Positions 12,901 through 22,867 of a stretch of DNA of 64,000 nucleotides are shown in pieces; within the stretch, counting starts at the first letter, position 1; every line of letters starts with the position of its first letter. The translations under genes were made by a program, and so were the position numbers. Source of the DNA: Mucor racemosus (taxonomy: Eukaryota; Mucoromycota; Mucoromycetes; Mucorales; Mucoraceae); NCBI GenBank assembly GCA_027405735.1, contig JAPEHQ010000002.1, positions 2,170,001 through 2,234,000 of the forward strand, given 5' to 3'. The notes under the pieces are model-generated. The model had not been told where the DNA came from and ran no database searches. It saw nothing but the letters and a program-made list of their open reading frames with translations.

Positions 12901-13015
12901 TGTAAAGCCTGGTTTTTACTTTTTGAGATGGAAGGCTTTGAAATTAATGTCGGATGCTTCTCGACCTGAAAGTTGGTTTACAAAAGTTTCTCCACCTATC
13001 TTAATTAGAAACTAA
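9884..13015 (+). CDS. Secreted subtilisin-like serine protease 2 (PA-domain type)
   Basis: Paralog of the preceding gene. Exons 9884-10709, 10770-10819, 10889-11102, 11165-11311, 11374-12075 and 12135-13015 give 939 aa. Signal peptide (MKISLLSTVILLYLTS), a poly-Gln run of about a dozen CAA codons right after the cleavage region, I9-like propeptide, catalytic Asp in VGIIDSGIDYRHPAFG (about 221), His in GHGTHVAG (about 277), Asn in AAAGNDGSEG (about 367) and Ser in GTSMAAPYIAG (about 588). The PA domain is seen at LVLVQRGKCTFDDKA. A long beta-rich C-terminus follows. The intron at the GHGTH block and the intron before NFTG share position and phase with subtilase 1. It has lost one or two of the paralog's introns. 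Likely active and secreted. An AATAATAAAT polyadenylation-like signal lies near 13,073. Confidence 0.9.
9949..9988 (+). repeat. CAA trinucleotide run (poly-Gln) in subtilase 2
   Basis: A near-perfect CAA microsatellite encodes consecutive Gln just after the predicted signal peptide. It is likely length-variable between strains. Confidence 0.85.
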
Positions 13016-13345
13016 TTTGATATTAGTTTTGTTCTATTGCAATTTATATATATTTTTCTAATCTCTAATAGAATAATAAATAGACATTAAAACGCTATTA
13101 GTCATTCAAGACAATGTAAAATGTACAAAATTTCAAAAGTTCAATTATCTTATAGATATTGAAACAACAGCTGTTTAAACCTTCAATATATAAACGTAGG
13201 AACATACCCAAGATACTACAGCATATTTATATGATAACAAAAGCTTATTGTTTCTGAGATAGCTATAAAAAAAAACTAAACAAAACAAAAGGTGTTCTTT
13301 TTTTATTCAAATCAAAATCAAATTCTCTACCTGAAAAACCGGCCG
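13016..13345. other. Intergenic, no gene seen
   Basis: About 330 bp of AT-rich sequence after subtilase 2. Nothing beyond a poly(A) signal-like motif is recognised. Confidence 0.6.
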
Positions 13346-14860
13346 TCATATCATAGATTCATTAAAAAATTGAAAAAGAGAGATCGTAGAGCACCGCCGT
13401 AATTGAGCATAGAAAGATTGAATGGCTACGTCTGTTATAATATGGTATATATCTAAGTTTTAAATAAAAAAGCAGTTTTTTTTTTTAACTTTTCTTATAT
13501 TTAACCACGTACGGTCTGAAAATTCAGACTTTGTAGCGAACATTTTTGGTCACTCATTTTATCCTTACCAACACTCATGATTTTGATCAAAAAACAGAAA
13601 AATCAAATTTTGATACCAAAATCAACGTTTAAATATACTATATTGTGAGAGAAAATTGTAGCCATGGCTAATACACATTCTATAAAAGCTTAATATTAAA
13701 TGTTAAGTAATGAAACTTAGCATTTTTGGCCTAAAAACGGTTTTTTGATTAAAGGATTTTCATGTAATATTTTGCAATAAAAATGTTTATTATTTTTTAT
13801 TGAAAAAATAGAGCGCTAAATTCTGTATACGTGCATATTTTTTGTTTTTATAATTGGTAGTATAATTAACTCTAGATTTGCAAAACCAGAAAAAAAAAAT
13901 TAAAAAATGTCAAAATTGATGATCTGGATAAAAATAATTATCTAAATTAATATTCCGCTTATAAGCCTTGTAAGTCTTAAAAATAAGAAATTTTATAATA
14001 CTGGAGGACTTTTTCAAGAATTTACGTTGCTGTACCCGCTTGATTCCAGCTTATTGCTATAAATCTTTATACATGTTAATATTATGTGGTAGTTTATTTG
14101 ATGATAATATAGTCTTACTTTATAGCTATTGCGCTAGAGGTGATTTACATTGAGTTTTAGTCTTGCCTCTCCAATATCATAAATATAAACATGGCCATCA
14201 CTAGAACCTATCACCGCCTTTTTACCCTCTTTGCCCCAAGCCAATTTTTTCAGTGCTTTACTAGAACTAACTCAAGAAGTAGTAATTACAAATGGTTTCT
14301 TGGTATTTACATTCAAATTCCATAAATTAAATTGACTGGTTCCATTCTACAGTAGTATTAAATGTATCATCAGTCCGCCTTATAATAAATGTCAATCTGA
14401 AAATCAGAAACGTCGCATTGTCATTATTGTTATAAGCTATGAAAAACTTGATTTTTAATAACACAGCAATTAAATAAAAAGCAAAGTGATACTAATAATA
14501 GCAGCATATGGTGAGTATTAAACATTCAAATAAGTTTGATAAAGTATGCTTTTAAACCCTTTTAAAAATTCTGAGGCAAACACAACATCTTGGTCCTGTA
14601 ATTTCTACCCATCAAAATGTTGCGATTTCCACTACACAATGAATACACCTTTTATCAATCTTTTACCAGTTGTATTTACTCTGATTCATTAATATTATTC
14701 ATTCATATTAATTATGACTTGCTTGTAGCATTGCCAAAAACAAAAGATTAAATGCTTCAAGAGTTTTCTACATATCAAAGTATGCGATTTAGTAGCAATG
14801 ATTGCATTTAACTATGTTTTTTGAGCCTATTAATGTTGATCAGAATAATTAGTCACTACA
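13346..14860 (-). repeat. Dispersed repeat R, copy R1 (carries dynein-IC fragment)
   Basis: About 1.5 kb that recurs as R2 (same orientation) and, reversed, at about 32,830, 50,262 and 54,440. Shared blocks include TTAACCACGTACGGT, CACTCATGATTTT and AATTAATATTCCGCTTATAA. No transposase or terminal repeat is visible. On the minus strand the part 14,140-14,370 encodes a decayed dynein intermediate chain segment. Orientation here is given relative to that fragment. Confidence 0.8.
14140..14370 (-). pseudogene. Dynein intermediate chain C-terminal fragment in R1
   Basis: The minus strand reads GTSQFNLWNLNVNTKKPFV, then a stop, then SSSKALKKLAWGKEGKKAV and IGSSDGHVYIYDIGE. This matches the last WD repeat and C-terminal part of cytoplasmic dynein intermediate chain (pattern DGTG-DLWNLN ... 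NRVAWD ... VGDSEGHVYVYDIGE). An internal stop and truncation show it is not a working gene. It is part of a multicopy repeat. Confidence 0.6.
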
Positions 14861-15429
14861 GCCGACCTGTGCTGCACAAGATAATTTTGTTGTGCCCAGG
14901 TGGGCTGCACACTATAGCCTGAGCTGTGGTGCCCTCTAAATATGGCTAAAAAGATAACAAGATGCATATGGGCACAACCAAAGAAACTGCACAGGGCCAC
15001 AACGCCAAGCCTGTATGTGCAGAGTTATAGATTCTGTCCGTGGGTACAACATTGATCCCATGTGTGCATAATAGTAGAGTTGCCCATAAGCATATCATTA
15101 TCCCTATTTGTGCATAATAATAAAATCTGACAATGGGCATAATGAGCTGGTTGTATGGTCACAAATTGGTTTGTCATTAGCATTGTCCCGTTCTCAAAAT
15201 TCCATTGTATTTTTTATGGAATGGGGTTTTAAATTACATTTGCTTTTATTAATATAGATTATAGACAATACAATTCAATACGTTGTTGATGTAGACCAAT
15301 ACATGCAAGTGCCAATATATTTATAATTATAACCATTTGTAAATATGCTTATAGCTATAATGTTTACAGCAACAATGGTTTTTGCTTCAGCATAAAATTA
15401 AATAACATTTACTGCGTAAATTTATATGC
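14861..15429. other. Non-coding spacer between R1 and the palindrome
   Basis: It contains several imperfect motifs rich in TGTGC and GGGCACA (about 14,870-15,170) that loosely repeat within about 300 bp, as seen again faintly at 19,060-19,130. No gene is supported. Confidence 0.4.
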
Positions 15430-16060
15430 AAGCCAAATATAAGGTTATAAATGTTACTTTATCACACTTAAAGTTTAAACAAATTAACCTTCTTTAAACT
15501 TACTATTTTAGTTTACGAATTATCAGCTGTAAAAAGATTTGTTTTAAGGTATTATAGCTACAATCAAAACTGTGGTTATTAGTTATTATTAGGCAAGACA
15601 TCAAATTATTCTTTTTTTGTATTTCCATATCATTTGAAATTACATCACTTTTCTGGAACATCTCGTGGGTTTGTAACCGGTTCTAGATCTTTAGAGAGTA
15701 GATATAAATATCATTGCCTTCGATTTGATCTGGTAAACAAGAAATACTGCACATCCAACAATACGGTAGTAAATAATAATGATGTTTGATTTTAATTAGA
15801 ATGCGGTTAAATGAAAATATCAGTCTCTAATATAGGCTGCTACCTATATTAAAAATAATAGTCCTTTTGCTAGCATGCGTATTCAGATAAAAGAAAAAAT
15901 ATTAGCTTGATAGTCTGATATACCGTATCAAACGATGAATATATTCTTGGAGTATGAAAACAAAAAGAGAGAAACAACACACGTAAAAAAGAATTTTCAA
16001 GTCTCTATATTATTTAGCGCAATTAAAACCCTGTTAACTTGCTCATTTCAGCCAATGTAA
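15430..16060. repeat. Outer arm of the palindrome, left
   Basis: The reverse complement matches 51,560-52,190 with moderate divergence. Shared blocks include AAGTTTAAAC/AATTAACCTTC, GGCAATCATATTTATATCTAC (reverse) and TTTAACCGC. Non-coding. It is joined directly to repeat R2 just as its partner is joined to R4. Confidence 0.7.
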
Positions 16061-17690
16061 AAGCATCATCACAACGCATAAACCATAAACTAATAAACAA
16101 AATAGGCAATATCTGTTATCATAGAAACATACATTTTTGTTACCAAGAAAAACATCTATTATCATATCATACATTTATTAAAAAATTGCAAAAGCAAGCT
16201 CGTAGAACGACGACGTAATTGAGCATAGCAAGATTAAATTACTAAGTCTCTTATACTATGGTATATCTAAGTTTTAAATAAAAAGGCGTTTCCTTTTTTT
16301 TTAATTTTTCTTATATTTAACCACGTACGGTTTGAAAATTCAGACTTTGTAGCGAACATTTTTGGGGGCTCATTTTATCCTTACCAACACTCATGATTTT
16401 CATCAAAAAACAGAAAAATCAAATTTTGATACCAAAATCAACGTTTAAATATACTGCATTGTGAGAGAAAATTGTAGCCATAGCTAATACGAATTTTATC
16501 AAAGCTTAATATTAAATGTTAAGTAATGGAACTTTGTACTTTTGGCCTAAAAACGGTTTTTTGATTAAAGGATTTTCATGTAATATTTTGCAATAAAAAT
16601 ATTTTTTACTTTTTACTGAGCAAATAGAGAGTTAAATGTTCTATATGTGTATATTTTTTGTTTTTATAATTGGTAGCTTAACTAATTCTAGATTTGGAAA
16701 ATCAGAAAAAAAAATTAAAAAATGTCAAAATTGATGATCTGGACAAGAATAATTTTCTAAATTAATATTCCGCTTATAAGCCTTGTACGTCTTAAAAATA
16801 AGATACTTTATAATACTGGAGAACTTTTTCAAGAATCTACGATGCTGTACCCACTTGATTCGAGTTGATTACTGTAAATATTTATACATGTTGTTACTAT
16901 TGTGTGGTAGTTTATTTGATGATAATATAGTCTTACTCTATAGTTATTGCGCTAGAGGTAATTTACATTGAGTTTTAATCTTACGTTTCCAATATCATAA
17001 ACATAAACATGGCCATCACTGGAACCTATTGCCGCCTTTTTATCCTCTATGTCCCATGCCAAATTATTCAATGCTTTACTAGAACCAACTTAATTAAGAA
17101 CTTACAAATGGTTCCTTAGTATTTGCATTCGCATTCCATAAATTAAACCAACTGATTCACATCTACAGTAGTATCAAATTTATCATTAGCCCGCCTTTTT
17201 TTGCCATATGTCAATCTAGAATCAGAAACATCCAATTGTCATTGTTATAAGCTATGAAAAATTTAATTTTAATGATACAGCAATTAAATAAAAAACAAGA
17301 TAATACTAATAGCATATAATGAGTATTTAATATCATGCAAGTTTGATGAAGTATGCTTTTAAACCCTTTTAAAAATTCTGAGGCAAACACAACATCTTGG
17401 TCCTGTAATTTCTATCTATCAAAATGTTGCGATTTTTACTACACAATGAATACACTTTTTATTAATCTGGATCTCGATGTACATTTGATATCAGTTTTTT
17501 ACCGGTTACATTTTCTTTGATTCATTGATATTCAGTCATATTAAACGATGATTTGTAGCACTGTGAAAAAAAAAGAATGAATACTTCAAGGTTTTTCTGC
17601 ATATCAAATTATGCGACTTAGTAGGAACGATTGCACTTAACTATGTTTTTTGAACCTATTGATGTTATTCAGAATAATTAGTGTTTCATT
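16061..17690 (-). repeat. Dispersed repeat R, copy R2 (part of palindrome arm)
   Basis: Same unit as R1, extended at its left side to the CGCATAAACCATAAACTAA block. It lies at the mirror position of R4 (50,262-51,550), so it predates the inverted duplication. The dynein fragment lies at about 16,960-17,180 on the minus strand (SDGHVYVYDIG-like) with more damage than in R4. Confidence 0.75.
16960..17180 (-). pseudogene. Dynein intermediate chain C-terminal fragment in R2
   Basis: The minus strand retains SSDGHVYVYD-like codons after a KALNNLAWD-like block and a FNLWN-like block. It is truncated on both sides and interrupted. Homologous to the fragments in R1 and R4. Confidence 0.5.
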
Positions 17691-19989
17691 CACAAGTAAG
17701 CTGTGTTGCTTTATACGATACATTTACATTCACCCATTCAATAAATGACATTGCATTTATTATCCGCTATATCAATTAACCAACTCCATCTTGATTCGAT
17801 ACGTTTGACAATTAAATGCCTAAATTACACTTGAGCCGCCAAGTATCATTGCCACAAAAAAATCTCGTACAGGTCGACGAAGCATGACAGTTTGGATCAT
17901 TTTTTTTGTGTTCATAGATCTCTACATGAGCCATATCTCTATCTGTTCAATTTAACTGAAATACATTAAACGCCAACATTGTACTTTATAAAACGCCTTA
18001 CTTTATTACGAACCGACACAACTAATTTAATGCTGTTGTAGCATCAGCAGTTGAATCAGATAAATTTGAGATTAGAGGACCCCTTTTAATAGTTTTGCAT
18101 ACCATGAGCTAATAATGGACCGTTATTATAGATATACTAATCAAGGATGGTGAGTTAACTCTAATGGATCAACGAGTCGATTAGCAATATAAACAAAATA
18201 TTAAAATCAAATATAGCAGTTGAATGAACAAGAGACGATAAACCATGGAAATTAGTATAAATGAATTTTTTCAAGCGTCTTGAACTGAATACGCTTTTAC
18301 TTTTGACCTATAAAAATTGATTTATTAGTAAAATCAATTAACAAGCTAATAAGTAATACTTATGATGTACCTTTGATAGTTGGTAGTGGTATACAAGACA
18401 ACATCTCGTTTTCCTCTTCTTGGCTGTTGGCAAATAAAATAAAACAAATATTTTTTAGAAACTAAATAGACTAACATGAGTTTATTTATTCATTCAAATC
18501 CAGTCAATGCTATACGTACTTTTATAATCACCGGTTTTTGCCCAAGTAGATATCGACTTTAGACAAAAAAAAAACATTGATTATAACGTAGATAATGAAA
18601 CAAAATAATAAAATCCTGGACGCTTTTTTTGTTCGAAAAAGATATTATAACGCGCCCTAACATTAATAGTTAATAATTCATTTCCAAAAAACAATAGGAA
18701 ACACCTGTAGTTATACCTGCTTCTTGTTGTAGTTTTGAACGTAAATAAAAGAGCTGCGGAAAGAGTAGGGGAAAGAAAAGATTTTATGTGTTACAAACAG
18801 GAAGTTACAAAGGCATAAATACTTTTAGCGTTACTAAACAGGTTGTTCTCGTTGTTCCCATTTGGTCTCCGAAAGAAGACCATGGGTAGAACTCTTTCAG
18901 ACCCCAAATTTCAAATTGATATATCTCGTCAATAAGGCAATTCTGTTGAATCAAAGTAAATTATATCTGCTTTAAATCATTCAAATTATCCTCATTATTA
19001 ATTATATTAAGGTTGATATACTTTAGTAAATTGATTAAATTTTTTTGATTTCATTGCTCTGCTCATCTGGGCTGTCTAATCTGCACAAATTTTTTTATTC
19101 TGCCCATCTGTGCAGATCATTATGCCCATGGGAAGGATAGTTTGGCCGTAGTAAAATAACAGGTGACCAACTTGTTGGCAGAACTTACGGAATTATACAA
19201 TGACCCATGGAAGCTGATATTTGAAGAAATTTTAGTGCCTATCTATTCATATATATGTTCATGTAGAATGGCAGATTACTTGGATCCGTATTCACAGAGA
19301 TGGTATTTAAATTGTTTTTAATAAATAAGTGCGCAGTAAGCTATACGTGTATTTTGGCGATAATTTTCTTAACAGGCAGCAGGTTGTAAAAGATGCCCTT
19401 TGAGATGGCCGTGCCAAAGATGTGTCCCTACCACTCTCATGTAAAATTGGAAGTTATTAGGATCGAAATTTGCCGAAATAGAGATTTCGTTGCCGGTTAT
19501 TTGTAGTTGTAAAAAAGTAGGTTCCAGATGATTTCAAATGATTCCAGATGATTTAGAATGCTTTCACCCAATATTGAGTCGAATCATACTAAATATTTAA
19601 AGATTGTAGTACAGTATCATTCTTAACTGGATGTCAAGTCCAAAAATAAAACAATGTAGTTCAGGAACCACGGTTCCAGCATGATGTTCCATTATCATCA
19701 TGCCGCATCAGTATAATAATAGAGAGCATATCTTTAATCATTATTACATTATTATCATCTCCCTCAATTCAATTAGTATATGAAATCCCTCTTTATTTCC
19801 TTTTAATAAACGACAGCATCTCTTCACTTAATTAAATTTCTAGTTTCATTTGCATTTATATATTTTAATAAATTAAAGACGTACCTTCCTTCAATGGATC
19901 ACTGATATCTGTCCAAAAATAGAAGAGTTAATGCTAGAATATACGTGTACCGGCCTAACATTAATCAAAATTGATCTAAAATTGATTGT
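17691..19989. other. Left-arm-only non-coding segment
   Basis: About 2.3 kb with no ORF that I can support. Its mirror position in the right arm (at about 50,262) is empty. In the right arm R4 is cut just after the CACTTTTTAT block and joined directly to the CTACATTGAGGTG block, so this segment, with the end of R2, was lost on the right or gained on the left. Confidence 0.55.
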
Positions 19990-20440
19990 ATAAAATTAAA
20001 CACCTACATTGAGGTGTCGGTTTTTTGCATCCACAAGATAGATCCAACTTAAAACTACTCTAATTTTTTTGTTTCAGCAAAAAATACTCGTTTTTTGATG
20101 AGGTGATCAAAATACTAGTTCACATTACAGCTTTAAACCTATCGTAGCGGGGTTTCGCAAATGATTTCTCGAATGAACGAAAAATGATTCAAAAAATAAA
20201 ATTGTTTAATGGCTCATGAGCTGCAAATTAAGTCGACCTAGTAAATTAAATAATTTCTGTACAGTTTCGGATTCTGCATCCATCTAAATAAAAATTAGAC
20301 AAACATTCCACATTAAATTGTGCGCAAAATGCAATTGAAAATTTGATGGTTTTTTGAAGATACACATCAATTTTTATAAGCTTATTTAAAATATAATACG
20401 CTAAAATGATGCACAAAAAAATTATCTATCGATCGAGCTA

Positions 20441-20767
20441 TTGCAAAAATTTTTAGCTGCATTGTTTGTAGAGAAAACAAGATTTTTGTCCAAATTTGTT
20501 TCAGATTCAGAATTTAGGATGAGGGTATACAAGGGGAAAATGGAAGCTAGAAATGAAGGTACCTTTTTGTACACATTTTTAAGGATATCTCCACGAAAAA
20601 CTTATATTTTGAAAAAAACTAAATTGGGTCCGAGAGAGCTCAACGAGCTTGATGACATAAATGTAAAAAAAGCGTTGTTCAATTTAACCAATATTTTGAA
20701 ACCTACTATAGAAATGCCAAAAGAAAATGAAAAAAAAATAAAAGTGCTCAGAATTTTTTTATATTAA
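20441..20767 (+). pseudogene. Conserved short ORF, left copy (unknown)
   Basis: An open frame of about 108 codons (no ATG at its start) with a mirror copy at 44,930-45,220. The shared core includes SEFRMRVYKGKMEARNEGTF and LYTFLRISPRKTYILKKTKL. Several differences between the two are conservative (K/R, M/I). It may be one exon of a larger gene or a relic of one. I do not recognise the family. Confidence 0.3.
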
Positions 20768-20813
20768 AATATGTTATAGAGCGCTTTAAAACAAGTAAAT
20801 TTTATTATTAAAA

Positions 20814-20882
20814 GGTGGTAGTATAGCTTAATGGTTTCTAGAGATATGAAGCCTTAAAGTTTTCAATTCTTTAGCAGTGAAA
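20814..20882 (+). other. tRNA-like / pol III box A-like relic
   Basis: GGTGGTAGTATAGCTTAATGG resembles a tRNA 5' half with a box A (TAGCTTAATGG). TTTTCAATTC about 40 bp later is a poor box B. No good cloverleaf closes. The mirror copy at about 44,808-44,878 is more damaged. Likely a tRNA pseudogene or SINE head, if anything. Confidence 0.2.
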
Positions 20883-21179
20883 TACGCGTACAAAATCTGA
20901 AACATTAGCACTGAAAAATTAATACCAACTGCAAAAAATAGGATATTTCTGGATACTTGTTTTTGGATTACAGCTGAACATCTCAGGTACATTGGCATAT
21001 ATTTTGCTTTTGGTGTTATTTAGTGAAAAAAAAAGTAGAGTAGGGATGAAAAATGAGACCTAGTTTTCAAGGAAAAAGCAGTGAATTTTACGCGTTTTTG
21101 AATCTTTCGTATGTATAACATTCGTATGTGATGAAAAATAACGTAATATAACTAAGATTCTAAAGGAAATGCAATGACG

Positions 21180-21403
21180 ACTACCTAGGCAGTTAATATG
21201 GGATTATGACTTGATAATAGCATATTTGTCAATTTCACAACTTAAAGTATTTTTTCAATCCTGTTTTCGAGTTTAACTGACAAAAAAAAAAAAAAAAAAA
21301 AAAAAAAGAAACTCGAATACCCTCATTCAAGTTTGCATAAAAAAGGCCCGTTAAAGCAGCCAAACTCGGTTAACCGTAATACGATGCGTTGTTTGTAAAA
21401 GCT
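21180..21403 (-). mobile_element. Deleted hAT-derived MITE, left copy
   Basis: It holds the AACTCGAATACCCTCATTC end region, an A-tract of 26 bases (about 21,281-21,307), and GGCCCGTTAAAGCAGCC / CGGTTAACCGTAATACGATG, all matching one end of the hAT element at 45,494. Compared with its mirror copy (44,062-44,380) it lacks the other end. The lost part lies between two copies of an AGTTAAT motif present in the right arm. Confidence 0.65.
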
Positions 21404-22194
21404 TCTAAATGAAGAGAGTACTGGTGGTTCACATTCAAACAAAAAGCAAAAGGTATTTTTTGTTATGCGGCAAATAATAATCATATTGAGTTAATAGACT
21501 GACTATTTATATATAAAAATTATACTGTATCATAGATCATATCAAAAGATGCTATTTATTTTACTGGTCTGGATAAGACATTAGGAGAAAGTTTGTTACA
21601 GTTTGCAGAAGAGATGGAAGTTAGCGATGCAAAGTCAAGATATTTTTATTAGTAGGTTTTTATATAATCTCTAGCATTAATATATTTCGTTATAACTCTT
21701 CTCTATTATAGTCTGCCTAACAATTGTATCTTGGATATATCGAACACAGCAAAGAATACACAAATGAGTTACTTCACTGTCTTGGTGCAAAAGTTAATAA
21801 AGGCAAAATTCACAATTCCAGCAGCTGAGTCAGATTCCAGAAGCATCCATTGCCTAATTAAACACTTTAAAAAGGTAAATACTTTTTCTTTGCATATGAA
21901 TACCATAATAAGTGATATAACTTATTAATATACACAATCCTCTCTTTTATTTGGATCAACTCTGTTGCGAATATAAGTAAAGCAATTGATGTTGTTGAAA
22001 AGTACTCCCCAAAAAATATTCAAGAAAAAAACATAAAAAGAGTTGTAGAAGAATCTGGCCGTAAGAAGAAGTTAAATGTAAAAGCCTGGACAACGGAAGT
22101 ATTTTATAATGATGTTTATAATGATTTGGCTAATGATAATGAAGAACAAAAACAAGTTGGCGAGGACTCTGATGATCATGATGAAGATGAGTAA
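21404..22194 (+). pseudogene. Gene relic U, left copy (acidic-tail protein, unknown)
   Basis: Exon-like pieces 21404-21452, 21536-21651, 21712-21873 and about 21958-22194 read KDAIYFTGLDKTLGESLLQF, NNCILDISNTAKNTQMSYF and AIDVVEKYSPKNIQEKNI, ending in an acidic tail (GEDSDDHDEDE). Compared with the right copy, the last acceptor has changed from TTTATTTAG to TTTATTTGG, so splicing of the last exon should fail. The 5' part is replaced by the MITE. I do not recognise the family. Its mirror copy carries a different lesion. Confidence 0.5.
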
Positions 22195-22239
22195 AAGTTT
22201 ACTTTTTTTAAGCGACTGTTGTCTCTTTTTATGAATAAA

Positions 22240-22640
22240 GTATGCCTGATTTATGCCGTTGAAACCAGCTCCATCAATAAATACACTTTTTTTTTTTCGT
22301 AAATCAGCACCTATTTTTTTCCACTTGCTGACAAGTTCTTGTCGAATACAAAGAGTTATTTCTGAATCTCTCCCAGCATTATATTTGGAAGCCTGTTTCA
22401 GACTAAAAGAACATTGTTCTGTTGAATGCTTCCATAATGCGGGAAAGGAAATTATAAGGCCTTCGAAGTGGCCGATAAGTGCCTCACGTGCCATCTCTAG
22501 AGTAGACGAAGGATGCTCGTCAAAGTAAGTAACAAGGAAAAAAGTATGCTCAAGGGATATCTTTTTTGCTATTCCTCGAATTGCTTTCTTCGCAAAATCA
22601 TGCATCTTTTTACGGCCACAGGAACTGATACCCCTTCTTT
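22240..22640 (-). pseudogene. Tc1/IS630-type DDE transposase relic, left copy
   Basis: The minus strand reads YFDEHPSSTLEMAREALIG, then SLKQASKYNAGRDSEITL, then KKKSVFIDGAGFN. This matches the helix-turn-helix and first catalytic-Asp block of fungal Tc1/IS630 transposases (usual form FIDEAGFN). The rest of the catalytic domain is missing. It lies 3' of gene B in both arms. Confidence 0.6.
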
Positions 22641-22867
22641 CTGTATTTATACACCTCTGAACAATAGTTTTTTTAGCTAGCCGACAAATTGACTCTCGAC
22701 AATTGTATTTTTATTAACCACCAATTACTATTACATTTTTCGAAATCGACAATTTATTTTCTTGTGGACGCCAATTACTTTTTTTGTAATCGACAATATC
22801 CACCAGCCGGACTGTATCGTATATTTTTGATCTTTGGTAAATCATGGGATTTGTTTTCATTCAATCA

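Noticed and set aside
14946..15140. Minus-strand ORF with a hydrophobic stretch
   Set aside because: It overlaps degenerate GGGCACA/TGTGC-rich repeats; no homology seen.
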